Shown: in pieces, positions 45,310-57,877 of the stretch
Layout of the letters: each line of letters starts with the position of its first letter
Numbering within the stretch: position 1 is the first letter of the stretch
Assembly: GCA_012719415.1 (NCBI GenBank)
Contig: JAAYAK010000210.1
Span: forward strand, 18,054 to 82,053
Reading direction: 5' to 3'
Source: Syntrophorhabdus sp.
GTDB taxonomy: Bacteria > Desulfobacterota > Syntrophorhabdia > Syntrophorhabdales > Syntrophorhabdaceae
Length of the DNA: 64,000 nucleotides
Notes under the pieces: generated by a model
What the model was told of the DNA's origin: nothing
Databases searched by the model: none
What the model saw: only the letters and a program-made list of their open reading frames with translations
Made by a program: the position numbers and the translations under genes

Positions 45310-46517
45310 TAGAATCCTACACCGGTATCGCGCCAAGGGGCGATCTCCTGCTTCTTCGGAAGCTGGCGGACAATCTCGCGGGAAAGACCTTTCTCCATGT
45401 CAACTCCACCCGTGAGGGAGGAGGGGTAGCGGAGATCCTCCAGAGAATGATCCCCATCATGTCAAGTCTCGGGATCAACGCCCGCTGGGAAATCATAACG
45501 GGCGACGAAAGATTCTTCGACACGACGAAGAAGGTGCACAACGCCCTTCAGGGATACACGGAATTCATCGATGACCGGATGTGGGAACACCATCTCGAGA
45601 TCAACGAAAAGAACGCCGCCGGTATGGACCTCGATGCCGACGCGGTTCTGATACACGACCCTCAGCCTATTCCCCTTGTCACCTTCCGGAAGGAAGGCGT
45701 CTGGATCTGGCGATGCCACATAGATGTCTCCAATCCCCAGAGGGATGTGTTCAACAGGATAGGGAGTTACGCCACGAGGTTCGATGCGGCGATCTATTCA
45801 GTCGCCCGTTTCGCGGGCGCCCTCGGCATCAACGAGTTCATCATACCTCCGTCGATCGATCCCCTGTCCGAGAAGAACAGGCAACTCAGCGATGAAGAGA
45901 TCAACGATACGGCGCAGAGGCTCGGCATCCCCCGGGACCGGCCTGTCATCCTGCAGGTATCCCGCTTCGACAGGTTCAAGGACCCAACCGGTGTTATCAT
46001 GGCCTACCGCATGGTCAAGAAATATAACGACTGTGTCCTGGTGCTGGCCGGCAGCCCCGCGACGGATGACCCCGAAGGCGCCGAGGTACTGGAAGAGGTC
46101 CGGCAGTTCGCCTCAGACGATCCCGACATCCACATCCTCCTCCTTCCCCCCTTCAGCGATAAGGACATCAACGCCCTGCAAACCATGGCCAGCGTCATCC
46201 TGCAGAAATCGCTCAAGGAGGGTTTCGGCCTCACGGTCGCGGAAGGCATGTGGAAAGGCAAACCCGTCATCGGAGGCGCGGCGGGGGGCATACCCCTCCA
46301 GATAGTCCACGGTGTGACGGGCTTCCTCGTCCACTCCATCGAGGGATGCGCCTTCAGGATGCGTCAGCTTCTCAACAATACGGAGATGGCCGCCGGTATG
46401 GGTGAGCGGGCCCGCGAGTTCGTCCGTCAGAATTTCCTCATAACGAGACAGGTGCGGGACTACCTGGCGGTGTGGTACACGCTCCTCACGAAGAAGAAAA
46501 GCCTCGTGGAGTTGTAG
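45306..46517 (+). CDS. GT4 glycosyltransferase, trehalose synthase TreT-like
   Basis: 403 residues. GT-B fold with N-terminal STREGGGVAEILQRM and the C-terminal ILQVSRFDRFKDPTGVI, QKSLKEGFGLTVAEGMWKGKPV donor-binding block (E-x7-E). TreT makes trehalose from NDP-glucose and glucose; the sequence pattern HIDVSNPQRDVF is typical of this clade. Activity and direction are inference. Overlaps DUF5752 by GTGA. Confidence 0.82.
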   Translation: MIESYTGIAPRGDLLLLRKLADNLAGKTFLHVNSTREGGGVAEILQRMIPIMSSLGINARWEIITGDERFFDTTKKVHNALQGYTEFIDDRMWEHHLEINEKNAAGMDLDADAVLIHDPQPIPLVTFRKEGVWIWRCHIDVSNPQRDVFNRIGSYATRFDAAIYSVARFAGALGINEFIIPPSIDPLSEKNRQLSDEEINDTAQRLGIPRDRPVILQVSRFDRFKDPTGVIMAYRMVKKYNDCVLVLAGSPATDDPEGAEVLEEVRQFASDDPDIHILLLPPFSDKDINALQTMASVILQKSLKEGFGLTVAEGMWKGKPVIGGAAGGIPLQIVHGVTGFLVHSIEGCAFRMRQLLNNTEMAAGMGERAREFVRQNFLITRQVRDYLAVWYTLLTKKKSLVEL

Positions 46518-46553
46518 AAGGCAGACCGCGGGCCGCACGTCACGGTCCTCTGC

Positions 46554-46559
46554 TATACT
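46554..46559 (+). promoter_or_regulatory. -10 box directly before treZ
   Basis: TATACT ends 8 nt before the ATG at 46568. No usable Shine-Dalgarno sequence separates them beyond a weak GGTGAAAG. Possible short leader or leaderless start. Confidence 0.45.
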
Positions 46560-46567
46560 GGTGAAAG

Positions 46568-48427
46568 ATGAGAACACTCAACAGGACATGCGCCCCGGCG
46601 CGTCTCGGAGCCATGCCGTCCGCGGACGGATCGACATCCTTCCGGGTGTGGGCACCCCTTGCGCGAACGGTGTCGGTGGACATGATCGAGGGCCCCGGCG
46701 TGAGACGGGAACCCCTCGCGCCCGCCGGGGGAGATTATTTCGAAGGAAAGGTGCGCGGAGCCGGCTGCGGTGATCTTTACCGGTTTGTCATCGACGGCGG
46801 TCCTGCGTTTCCCGATCCCGCATCCCGGTCGCAACCGGAGGGGGTCCACGGTCCTTCGCAGATCGTCGACCATGCTTCGTTTCGATGGAGCGACGGTGGA
46901 TGGCAGGGCCGCGGTCTGGAAGAATACATCATATACGAGCTCCACGTGGGTACCTTTACGGAAGAGGGGACCTTCGAGGCCATCGTTCCCTGTCTCGACT
47001 ATTTCAGGGACCTCGGTGTCAACGCCATCGAGCTCATGCCCGTCAGCCAGTTCCCTGGCAGCCGGAACTGGGGATACGACGGCACTTACCCCTTCGCCCC
47101 CCACAATACGTACGGAGGGCCCCGTGGGCTCAAGACCCTGGTGAACGCCTGTCACGAACAGGACCTGGCCGTCATTCTCGATGTCGTCTACAACCATATC
47201 GGTCCCGAAGGCAATTACCTGGCAAACTTCGGACCCTATTTTACGGACCGCTATCGGACCCCGTGGGGCGATGCCCTCAATTTTGACGGTCCCTTCAGCG
47301 ATGAGGTGCGCACGTATTTCATCAGGAACGCCCTCGACTGGTTCGTCGACTACCACATAGACGCCCTCAGACTGGATGCCATTCACGGAATATTCGACTT
47401 CAGCGCCCGGACCTTTCTTGAGGAACTCTCCGGGACCGTGGCCTCGGCACTCTCCGGCGATCCTCCCGCCTATCTCATCGCCGAGAGCGACCTCAATGAT
47501 ATAAGGGTCATAACACCCCGGGAGAGTGGCGGCATCGGCCTTGACGCCCAGTGGAATGACGATTTCCACCACGCTCTCCACACCCTTCTGACGGGGGAGA
47601 AACAGGGCTATTACGAGGATTTCGGCGATATCGGGGACCTGGCGAAGTCCTTCGCCGAGGGGTACGTCTACACGGGCGAGTTCTCCTCATACCGTGGGAG
47701 GAGACATGGAAGCCCGTCGAAACACAGGCCGGCCGCACAATTCGTCGTGTTCTCACAGAACCACGACCAGGCGGGCAACAGGCCCGGCGGGGACCGCCTC
47801 GCCTCCCTGGTGGGTCACGACAGGCTTAAGGTCGCCGCCACGGCGGTCCTCATGTCACCCTTCATCCCTCTTCTGTTCATGGGCGAAGAGTACGGCGAGA
47901 CCACCCCGTTCCTGTATTTCGTGAGCCACAGCGACGAAAGGCTCATCGAGGCCGTAAGGACAGGCAGATCGCGCGAGTTCGCCTGGTTCCCGTCCGGCAA
48001 AGAGATACCGGATCCACAAGGGGAGGAAACATTCCTCCTGTCAAGGGTCCACAGGGAGTCTCGCCTCGAAAAGGCCCGTCACGCGCTTTATGGGTTCTAC
48101 CGGCATCTGATAACGCTCAGGCGTTCGCTCACGCCCTGGCGGATGACAGAGGGCCGGCCCCTGGTCAAATGCTGGCCCGACAGGAGATCCCTTTCCGTCA
48201 TGGTCCCCCTTTCAGGGAGCGATGTCGCTCTCTTCTTCAACTTCAGCGAGAAGGGCGTATCCATTGAATCGCCGCTCCATGAAGGCTCGTGGGCCGTGAT
48301 CGCCGACACCCTTTCGCCCCGCTGGGGCGGAAGTGGCGAGAAAGCGCCGGACCGCATGACCGGGGAACACGGGGCAGTCCTTTCGCTGGGCCCGCTCAAC
48401 GCCGTCGTTTACAGGAGAGAAGAATGA
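46568..48427 (+). CDS. treZ: Malto-oligosyltrehalose trehalohydrolase
   Basis: 619 residues. N-terminal CBM48-like domain (SFRVWAPLARTVSVD), then GH13 barrel: DVVYNH, DALRLDAIHGI (nucleophile D270), LIAESDLN (acid E306), SQNHDQAGNR (D400). It splits trehalose from malto-oligosyltrehalose made by TreY. treZ and treY are adjacent in the usual order. Confidence 0.94.
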   Translation: MRTLNRTCAPARLGAMPSADGSTSFRVWAPLARTVSVDMIEGPGVRREPLAPAGGDYFEGKVRGAGCGDLYRFVIDGGPAFPDPASRSQPEGVHGPSQIVDHASFRWSDGGWQGRGLEEYIIYELHVGTFTEEGTFEAIVPCLDYFRDLGVNAIELMPVSQFPGSRNWGYDGTYPFAPHNTYGGPRGLKTLVNACHEQDLAVILDVVYNHIGPEGNYLANFGPYFTDRYRTPWGDALNFDGPFSDEVRTYFIRNALDWFVDYHIDALRLDAIHGIFDFSARTFLEELSGTVASALSGDPPAYLIAESDLNDIRVITPRESGGIGLDAQWNDDFHHALHTLLTGEKQGYYEDFGDIGDLAKSFAEGYVYTGEFSSYRGRRHGSPSKHRPAAQFVVFSQNHDQAGNRPGGDRLASLVGHDRLKVAATAVLMSPFIPLLFMGEEYGETTPFLYFVSHSDERLIEAVRTGRSREFAWFPSGKEIPDPQGEETFLLSRVHRESRLEKARHALYGFYRHLITLRRSLTPWRMTEGRPLVKCWPDRRSLSVMVPLSGSDVALFFNFSEKGVSIESPLHEGSWAVIADTLSPRWGGSGEKAPDRMTGEHGAVLSLGPLNAVVYRREE

Positions 48428-48449
48428 TGGGAGATGAGGTGAGCTAGCC

Positions 48450-51440
<2,991 letters not shown>

Positions 51441-51463
51441 TCGGCCGGGAAAGGAGTTGTCTC

Positions 51464-52696
51464 ATGCCACAGGTGCTCGCAATGATCCTCGCGGGAGGAA
51501 GGGTGGGTGAACTCGACGTGCTCACCTTTTACCGGCCCAAGTCGGTCCTGCCTTACGGCGGGTTGTATCGCGTCATCGATTTTCCCATGAGCAACCTCAT
51601 GCATTCCGATATCGAGAACGTGGGCATCCTGTCGCAATACAGGCCCTTCGAATTGATCAGCCACATAGCGAACGGCGAACCCTGGGACATGACGGGGAGA
51701 CACCGTCAGGCTGTGATACTCCCGCCCTTCCAGGGCCGCGGCTCCTCAGACTGGTACAAGGGTACGGCTGACGCCGTCTACCAGAACACCGATTTCATTC
51801 GCATGTGCGATCCCGAGATCGTTGTGGTCCTTTCCGGAGACCATATCTATCGCATGGACTATCGCAGGCTCATCGAGTTCCACCTGGAGAAGAACGCGGA
51901 CCTGACGGTCGCCTTCACGAAGGTCGCGCCCGAGGCGTCTTCCCGTTTCGGCCTGGCCTTCATCGAGGACGAAGACCCCCGGGGAGGACGGGTCACACAA
52001 TACAGGGAGAAACCCAGGAACTCAAACCTGGAATGGGCGTCTCTTACCATTTACGTCTTTCGAACCGAGCTCCTCATCACCGTACTCGAGGAGAACGCCG
52101 CGAACTCCTCCCATGAGTTCGGCAAGGACATCATCCCCATGCTCATGGAGAAACACCGTGTGTACGGCTACAGGCACAGCGGCTACTGGGGATACACCAG
52201 GACGATAGAGGAGTATTTCCGGACAAGCATGGATATCCTCGGTGAGAGACCCAGGCTCGACATACGCTCCTGGCAGCTCAGGACCAACATGGCGGACAGG
52301 AGCATCAGGGACCGGCCGCCACCTTTCATCGGTCCTTCAGCCAGCATCGAGGACACATTCTTCCACTGCGGCTGCACCATCAAGGGCCGTGTGGCGCGCT
52401 CCATCCTCTTCCCGGGCGTGACGGTGGAGGAGGGCGCCGTTGTCGAGGACTCCATCCTCTTTTTTGATTCGACCGTCCTCGGGGGCACGGAGATCAGGCG
52501 TACCATAGCGGATACCGGCTGCGTGATGTCCGAAAGATGCCGTATCGGCGACGCGGGCAACGACCTCGCTGTCATCGGGATGGGAACGGTGATTCCCGAA
52601 GGGGTCTCCATACGGGGCGGTGTCACCGTCCATCCCAAGCTCAAGGCCGACGCCTTCTCAAAGAAAGAGTATTCTCGCGGGGAGGTGGTCCAATGA
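51464..52696 (+). CDS. GlgC-family protein with altered NTP loop, GlgD-like
   Basis: 410 residues, an N-terminal nucleotidyltransferase fold plus C-terminal left-handed beta-helix. The glucose-1-phosphate adenylyltransferase loop normally reads GGxGxRL; here it is AGGRVGELDVL, so the catalytic Arg is replaced by Glu (GEL). Lys in YRPKSVLP is kept. GlgD in Firmicutes is likewise a poor catalyst that modulates GlgC. It overlaps the second paralogue by 4 bp (ATGA), suggesting an equimolar heteromer. AAGGAG precedes the start at 51464. Confidence 0.82.
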   Translation: MPQVLAMILAGGRVGELDVLTFYRPKSVLPYGGLYRVIDFPMSNLMHSDIENVGILSQYRPFELISHIANGEPWDMTGRHRQAVILPPFQGRGSSDWYKGTADAVYQNTDFIRMCDPEIVVVLSGDHIYRMDYRRLIEFHLEKNADLTVAFTKVAPEASSRFGLAFIEDEDPRGGRVTQYREKPRNSNLEWASLTIYVFRTELLITVLEENAANSSHEFGKDIIPMLMEKHRVYGYRHSGYWGYTRTIEEYFRTSMDILGERPRLDIRSWQLRTNMADRSIRDRPPPFIGPSASIEDTFFHCGCTIKGRVARSILFPGVTVEEGAVVEDSILFFDSTVLGGTEIRRTIADTGCVMSERCRIGDAGNDLAVIGMGTVIPEGVSIRGGVTVHPKLKADAFSKKEYSRGEVVQ

Positions 52697-53949
52697 AAGG
52701 TCCGGCAGCGATCCTTCTGGCAGGCGGGGTGGGAAGCAGGCTCAATATCCTGGTGCGGCACAGGGCGAAACCGGCCGTCCCATTCGGCGGCATTTACAGG
52801 ATAATCGACTTCACCCTCAGCAATATCGGCAATTCGGAAATGACCAGCGTGGCCGTTTTGACACAGTACAAACCGCTTTCTCTCATGGACCATATAGGGG
52901 ACGGCTCCTCCTGGGACCTGTCGGGCCGCTCCCGGAGTGTCAAGATCTTCCCCCCCAAGACGGGAGAGGAGGACTGGGATTGGTACAGGGGAACAGCGGA
53001 CGCCGTGCGCCAGAACATATCCTTCGTCATGTCGGCCAAGAGCGACGAGATCATGATCCTGTCGGGAGACCATGTCTACCATATGGACTACCGCCGGATG
53101 GTCTCATTTCACCGGCAGAAGAAGGCCCGCGTGACCATCGCCACCATTCCCGTGCCCTGGGAGGAGACACACCAGTTCGGGACCGCCATCACGGACGGGA
53201 ACAGCAGGATCGTTCAGTGGGAGGAAAAATCGCCCCGCGCGAGGTCCAATCTGGCATCGATGGGGATATACGTCTTCGACAGGAAGTACCTGATAGGCCT
53301 TCTCACGGAGTCCAAGGAGGATGATTTCGGACACCACATCATCCCCCGGGCCCTGGAGGAGAATGTGGTATATGCCTATCCCTTCGACGGATACTGGCGC
53401 GATGTCGGCACCGTCCAGGCATACTGGGACGCGAACATGGACCTCCTCGATCCTTCGTCCGGGATAGACCCGGGAGCCTGGAGGACAATGACCAACATAA
53501 ACGCCGGCGGACCGCCTTTCGACAGGCCTCCCGTTCTGGTATCCTCCGGGGCGCGGGTCGAGCGTTCCATCGTGTCCCCCGGCTGCACCGTCGAGGGACA
53601 TGTGGAAAACTGCGTTCTTTCGCCCGGAGTAACGGTGGAACGCGGCGCATCCGTCCGCGACTCCATCATAATGCACGATTGCCGCATAGGCGAAGGGGCG
53701 CGGGTCGAGCGTTCGATCATCGACAAGGAGGTTGTCGTGGGGGCGCGTACCACGGTCGGTATCGGCGACCCGAAAACGATCAACCGGACTCATCCGGAAC
53801 ATCTCTACTCTGGCCTCACCGTCGTCGGAAAACGGGTCGTCATTCCCGCCGGGATCAGTGTCGGCACGAACTGCATCATTGACCCCATGCTCGGTGCCGA
53901 GGCTTTCCCGCGAGAGGTCGAAAGCGGAATGACCGTGACGGGGATGTGA
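52693..53949 (+). CDS. glgC: Glucose-1-phosphate adenylyltransferase
   Basis: 418 residues. The intact NTP loop LLAGGVGSRLNIL, RAKPAVPFGG and the GDHVYHMDY motif (metal Asp) identify the catalytic enzyme, with a C-terminal beta-helix (GVTVERGASVRDSIIM). It makes ADP-glucose for glycogen and possibly for GpgS/TreT. Starts within the stop of the GlgD-like gene. Confidence 0.9.
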   Translation: MKGPAAILLAGGVGSRLNILVRHRAKPAVPFGGIYRIIDFTLSNIGNSEMTSVAVLTQYKPLSLMDHIGDGSSWDLSGRSRSVKIFPPKTGEEDWDWYRGTADAVRQNISFVMSAKSDEIMILSGDHVYHMDYRRMVSFHRQKKARVTIATIPVPWEETHQFGTAITDGNSRIVQWEEKSPRARSNLASMGIYVFDRKYLIGLLTESKEDDFGHHIIPRALEENVVYAYPFDGYWRDVGTVQAYWDANMDLLDPSSGIDPGAWRTMTNINAGGPPFDRPPVLVSSGARVERSIVSPGCTVEGHVENCVLSPGVTVERGASVRDSIIMHDCRIGEGARVERSIIDKEVVVGARTTVGIGDPKTINRTHPEHLYSGLTVVGKRVVIPAGISVGTNCIIDPMLGAEAFPREVESGMTVTGM

Positions 53950-53965
53950 AAGCGATAAGGATCCT

Positions 53966-55228
53966 ATGGCTGACAGCGTGATCAAAAGAGAGGACATCCA
54001 CGCGCGGTTGACCGAGATCGGCAAAGCCGACATCCTCGTCGGAATCCCGAGCTACAACAACGCCCGGTCCATCGGTCACGTGGTCCGGGCCGTGCAGGCC
54101 GGCCTTGCCAAGTACTTTCCCGAAAGAAAAACGGTCCTCGTGAATTCCGACGGGGGATCGACGGACGGCACGATGGACGTCGTTCACGACACTGCCATCG
54201 ATGATTTCCGATCGATCCTGCTCTCCCACCGCGTGGAATCCTTCTCCAAGATAGCCATTCCTTACCACGGGATCCCCGGCAAGGGAAGCGCCTTCAGGAC
54301 CATCTTCGAGATCGCCCACGCTCTCGACGTGAAGGCCTGTGCCGTGGTGGACTCCGATCTGCGCAGCATCACCCCCGAGTGGATAGAACTCCTTGTCAAG
54401 CCCGTCATGGACGACGGTTACGACTACGTCGCCCCCCTTTATCATCGCCACAAGTATGACGGGACGATCACGAACAGCATCGTCTATCCCCTGACACGGG
54501 CCCTGTACGGAAAGAACGTGCGCCAGCCCATAGGGGGTGATTTCGGATTCTCGGGGAAACTGGCAGGATTCTACCTGTCCAAGGACGTCTGGGAAACCGA
54601 TGTTGCGCGCTACGGCATAGACATCTGGATGACGACAACGGCCATAGCAAATGACTTCCGCGTCTGTCAGGCCTTCCTGGGTGCAAAGATCCACGATGCC
54701 AAGGACCCGGGGGCGGACCTTTCCGCCATGCTCTACCAGGTCGTGGGGGCAACCTTCGACCTCATGGAGGAATACCCGGGAACATGGAAAGGAGTGACAG
54801 GGACACAGTCCGTGCCCGTTTTCGGGTTCACCTACGAGGTCGGCCTTGAACCCGTGAGCGTCAACATCCAGAGGATGATCGATAAGTTCACGCTGGGTGC
54901 CAGAGAACTTGTTCCCCTGTGGGAGAACATCCTGTCCCGGGAGACCCTCGGCTTCCTCAGGAGACTGGCCGATGGAACCGGGGACGACTTTCACATGCCC
55001 GACACCGTGTGGGTGGACATCATATACAGCTTCGCCCTGGCCGCGCATCGCAACGTGCTCAACAAGGAACACCTTCTCAAGTCGCTGACCCCGCTGTACA
55101 TAGGACGCACTGCGTCATTCGTGATCGAGGGCCGGGAAAGCAGCGGACCCGAGGTGGAAGAGAAGATAGAGAACCTCTGCGGGGTGTACGAGAAGCTCAA
55201 ACCGTCCTTCGCGGACCGCTGGAAGTAA
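53966..55228 (+). CDS. GT-A glycosyltransferase (family 2-like), possible second sugar transferase for glucosylglycerate
   Basis: 420 residues. GIPSYNNARSIGHVV, NSDGGSTDGT and AVVDSDLRS (DxD) are GT-A motifs; QPIGGDFGFSGKLAGFY and DIWMTT form the acceptor side. The C-terminal ~100 residues are helical. Homologues in thermophiles make mannosylglucosylglycerate or glucosylglucosylglycerate; its place after glgC and near gpgS makes such a role possible but not proven. Starts 17 bp after glgC. Confidence 0.65.
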   Translation: MADSVIKREDIHARLTEIGKADILVGIPSYNNARSIGHVVRAVQAGLAKYFPERKTVLVNSDGGSTDGTMDVVHDTAIDDFRSILLSHRVESFSKIAIPYHGIPGKGSAFRTIFEIAHALDVKACAVVDSDLRSITPEWIELLVKPVMDDGYDYVAPLYHRHKYDGTITNSIVYPLTRALYGKNVRQPIGGDFGFSGKLAGFYLSKDVWETDVARYGIDIWMTTTAIANDFRVCQAFLGAKIHDAKDPGADLSAMLYQVVGATFDLMEEYPGTWKGVTGTQSVPVFGFTYEVGLEPVSVNIQRMIDKFTLGARELVPLWENILSRETLGFLRRLADGTGDDFHMPDTVWVDIIYSFALAAHRNVLNKEHLLKSLTPLYIGRTASFVIEGRESSGPEVEEKIENLCGVYEKLKPSFADRWK

Positions 55229-55246
55229 AACGAAAGGGGGCTTTAT

Positions 55247-55954
55247 ATGAATTTTCTTCAAAGGGTCATTATAGAACCTTTCGAGAGCTCTTACGAGAAG
55301 TTCCTCACATTCATGCCCAACTTCCTCACCTCCCTGGCGCTTCTCATCGTGGGCATCGTCCTTGCCGCGGTTCTCAGGATGGTCTTTCTCCGGATCTTCC
55401 GTGCCGTGAACCTCGACAGGGCGGCCCAGCGGCTCGGGCTCTTCGATATGCTCCTCAAAGGCGGGATCAGGGACTCCCTTTCGTCCTTTATCGCAAGGAT
55501 CATCGGATGGCTCGTCATCTTCACCTTTGCCGTCGTGGCGGTGCAGACACTGAAGATACCCACCGTCGAGCACCTTCTGGAACGCTTCTTCCTCTATCTC
55601 CCCAATGTCTTCACGGCGGCGGTGATCCTTCTCTTCGGCTACCTTTTCAGCAACTTTTTCGGACGGGCCGCCCTCATAGCCTCCGTCAACGCGGGAATGA
55701 GAAGGGCCGGCCTCGTGGGCAGGCTGGTCAAGATCACTGTCTTCATCCTCTCCGCCACAATGGCGATGGAACAGCTCGGGATCGGCCGGGAGACCGTCCT
55801 CATAGCCTTTGCCATAATCTTCGGCGGCATCGTCCTTGCCCTCGCCATCGCCTTCGGTTTCGGCGGGAGGGACATCGCGAGGACCTATCTGCAAAGGACC
55901 ATGGGAAAAGACAAGGAGGAAGAGGAGGAGCGGGACGATATAAACCCGTTGTAG
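55247..55954 (+). CDS. MscS-like TM-helix channel protein
   Basis: 235 residues with about five membrane helices, matching the TM_helix (PF05552) family: FIARIIGWLVIF, NVFTAAVILLFGYL, and a C-terminal GGIVLALAIAFGFGGRD pore-like helix. The C-terminal cytoplasmic beta domain of full MscS is missing. These proteins are thought to act as or with mechanosensitive channels, relevant to release of compatible solutes. GGGGGC-rich start region; ATG 55247. Confidence 0.8.
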   Translation: MNFLQRVIIEPFESSYEKFLTFMPNFLTSLALLIVGIVLAAVLRMVFLRIFRAVNLDRAAQRLGLFDMLLKGGIRDSLSSFIARIIGWLVIFTFAVVAVQTLKIPTVEHLLERFFLYLPNVFTAAVILLFGYLFSNFFGRAALIASVNAGMRRAGLVGRLVKITVFILSATMAMEQLGIGRETVLIAFAIIFGGIVLALAIAFGFGGRDIARTYLQRTMGKDKEEEEERDDINPL

Positions 55955-56088
55955 GGTTTTACGTTGTCAGTTTTAGGTTTTTCGTTGAAGACCATCGTTG
56001 TCTTGACCCTTATCCCCTCTTTCCATTGACAGGCGGTCCAGGATTCTGTTCTTATTTTGAAAATACGATGACAGGGAGATAACGGCGG

Positions 56089-57117
56089 ATGATCGAGTTC
56101 AGGAAGGTTGAATCGGAGAGCATTTTTCTGGATCCGCGGAAAGGCTTTGCGCCCACCACGGTCCGCTTCCAGGTCCGCGTCGATCCGCTGACGGGGAGGA
56201 CATGCCACTTCTCCCATTTCGGGGCCATCAAGCCGCAAAAGCTCGACCTTGCCGGGTATCACGACCCCGCCGTGAAGGGCTTCTGCCCCTTCTGCGCCGA
56301 ACACCGCGAAAAGGCGACACCCAGGTTCACACCTGATATCGTCCCCGAAGGCAGGCTGACACAGGGAGAGGCATTTCTCATACCCAATCTCTTCCCTTAC
56401 GATATCCACAGCGGAGTCGTCGTCATGTCCGACGATCACGTCGTCGGTCTCAGGGAACTGACGAAAGAGAGGCTTCGCGACGCTTTCGCCCTGGGCATCG
56501 GGTTTCTCCGCCGCATCGCCGCCATCGACGGGTCGCTGCCCTATCACCTGATGACCTGGAATTACATGCCGCCTTCGGGGGGAGGTCTGGTACACCCGCA
56601 CCAGCAGTATTTCGCCACCGCCCACCCTGGCAACCAGTTCACGGACGAACTCTCGGCATCGCGACGCTTCGCGGAGCGTTACAGGCAGAATTACTGGTAC
56701 GTCCTCGCGAGGCGGGAAGAGACAGAGAACGAGCGGTACATCGCACGGCTCGGTTCGGGCCACTGGATAGCCCCCTTCGTCTCTCTGGGGCTCCTCGGTG
56801 AGGTCATGTGCGTCTTTCCCGATGTCTTCTCCCTTGACGAATTCACGGACGACGATATCGACGACCTCGTCGCCGGTCTCGACCGGGTCTTTCGCTATTA
56901 TGAAGACTCCGGGATCTTCAGTTTCAACGCGTCGCTCTCTTTCGGCCCTTGCGACCAGGAACACTTCAGCGCCTATTTCCGCATCGTCCCCCGGACGTTC
57001 CTCAACATGCGCGACTTCGCCCCGGATCTCAACTTCTTCCAGGCCATCCTCTCCGAACCCATCTGCGTGGTCCTCCCGGAAGACCTCTGCAGGGAGCTGA
57101 AACCCTACTTCAAGTAA
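56089..57117 (+). CDS. Galactose-1-phosphate uridylyltransferase-like (HIT superfamily) protein
   Basis: 342 residues. N-terminal CPFCAEHRE gives two of the zinc ligands, and GGGLVHPHQQYFAT near 162-176 carries the catalytic HPHQ motif of GalT. The overall length and C-terminal domain fit GalT-like proteins, but in this cluster the substrate may be another hexose-1-phosphate. Its start lies 134 bp after the channel gene. Confidence 0.78.
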   Translation: MIEFRKVESESIFLDPRKGFAPTTVRFQVRVDPLTGRTCHFSHFGAIKPQKLDLAGYHDPAVKGFCPFCAEHREKATPRFTPDIVPEGRLTQGEAFLIPNLFPYDIHSGVVVMSDDHVVGLRELTKERLRDAFALGIGFLRRIAAIDGSLPYHLMTWNYMPPSGGGLVHPHQQYFATAHPGNQFTDELSASRRFAERYRQNYWYVLARREETENERYIARLGSGHWIAPFVSLGLLGEVMCVFPDVFSLDEFTDDDIDDLVAGLDRVFRYYEDSGIFSFNASLSFGPCDQEHFSAYFRIVPRTFLNMRDFAPDLNFFQAILSEPICVVLPEDLCRELKPYFK

Positions 57118-57124
57118 AAAGACC

Positions 57125-57225
57125 GTTCCAGGTTTCAAGTTTCAGGTTTCAGGTTTGAAACAAAAGCGTATTTCCAGTCTTTGTCTTTGACTTGAGACCT
57201 GAGACATGGAACCTGAGGCCATCTT
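57125..57225. repeat. Inverted word array, family D
   Basis: CAGGTTTCAAGTTTCAGG words on the left (about 57126-57160) and the inverted variety GACTTGAGACCTGAGACATG on the right (about 57188-57220), between two genes read in the same direction. Confidence 0.7.
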
Positions 57226-57251
57226 TTGCTTGCATCATCCTCCTTCTATGC

Positions 57252-57257
57252 TATAGT
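57252..57257 (+). promoter_or_regulatory. -10 box directly before the first tandem nitroreductase
   Basis: TATAGT ends 6 nt before the ATG at 57264, with no Shine-Dalgarno sequence in between: possible leaderless mRNA. Confidence 0.45.
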
Positions 57258-57263
57258 TCCTGT

Positions 57264-57836
57264 ATGGATCTCCTTGAACTGGTAACGAAGAACAGGAGCC
57301 ATCGGCGCTTTCAGGAGAGCGAATCCATAAGCATGGAACAGCTGGAAGGTCTCGTGGAGCTTGCCCGTCTTTCACCGTCGGCCGCGAATCTCCAGCCCCT
57401 TAAGTTCGTCCTTTCCAACGACCCCGCCCGCAATGGATCCATTTTCTCCTGTCTCATCTGGGAGGATTACGTCAAGAACTCCCGCGGGCCTGCCGAAGGC
57501 CGGCGGCCGGCGGCATACATCATCATTCTCGGCGACACCACCATCACGAAGGACTTCTCGTGCAACCACGGGATCGCCGCGCAGAGCATGCTCCTCGGCG
57601 CCGCGGAGATGGGTCTGGGCGGCTATATGTTCGCCGGGGTGGATAAGGCCAGACTGGCATCTCTTCTCGGGATATCCAGGGAATATGAGATACTGCTCGT
57701 CATCGCCCTGGGTGTGCCCAGAGAACGTGTTGTCATCACGGAGGCGAAAGACGGGAACATTGCTTACTGGCGCGATATCAACAAGGTTCACCACGTCCCG
57801 AAACGCCCCCTGGAGGAGATCATACTGGATCTGTGA
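57264..57836 (+). CDS. Nitroreductase family protein, tandem copy 1
   Basis: 190 residues. NRSHRRFQ (FMN phosphate Arg), LSPSAANLQPLKFVLS, HGIAAQSMLLGAAEMGLGG and VIALGVP are family motifs. ATG 57264 is the family start; an in-frame ATG upstream lies in repeat sequence. Closely related to the next gene. Confidence 0.85.
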   Translation: MDLLELVTKNRSHRRFQESESISMEQLEGLVELARLSPSAANLQPLKFVLSNDPARNGSIFSCLIWEDYVKNSRGPAEGRRPAAYIIILGDTTITKDFSCNHGIAAQSMLLGAAEMGLGGYMFAGVDKARLASLLGISREYEILLVIALGVPRERVVITEAKDGNIAYWRDINKVHHVPKRPLEEIILDL

Positions 57837-57877
57837 AAGACGGTTTCAGGTTTCAAGTCAGAACACTTGGAGATGGT

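Noticed and set aside
55955..56088. Gap before the GalT-like gene as a separate repeat array
   Set aside because: Only a few words (GTTTTACGTTGTCAG) of family D; too weak to call.
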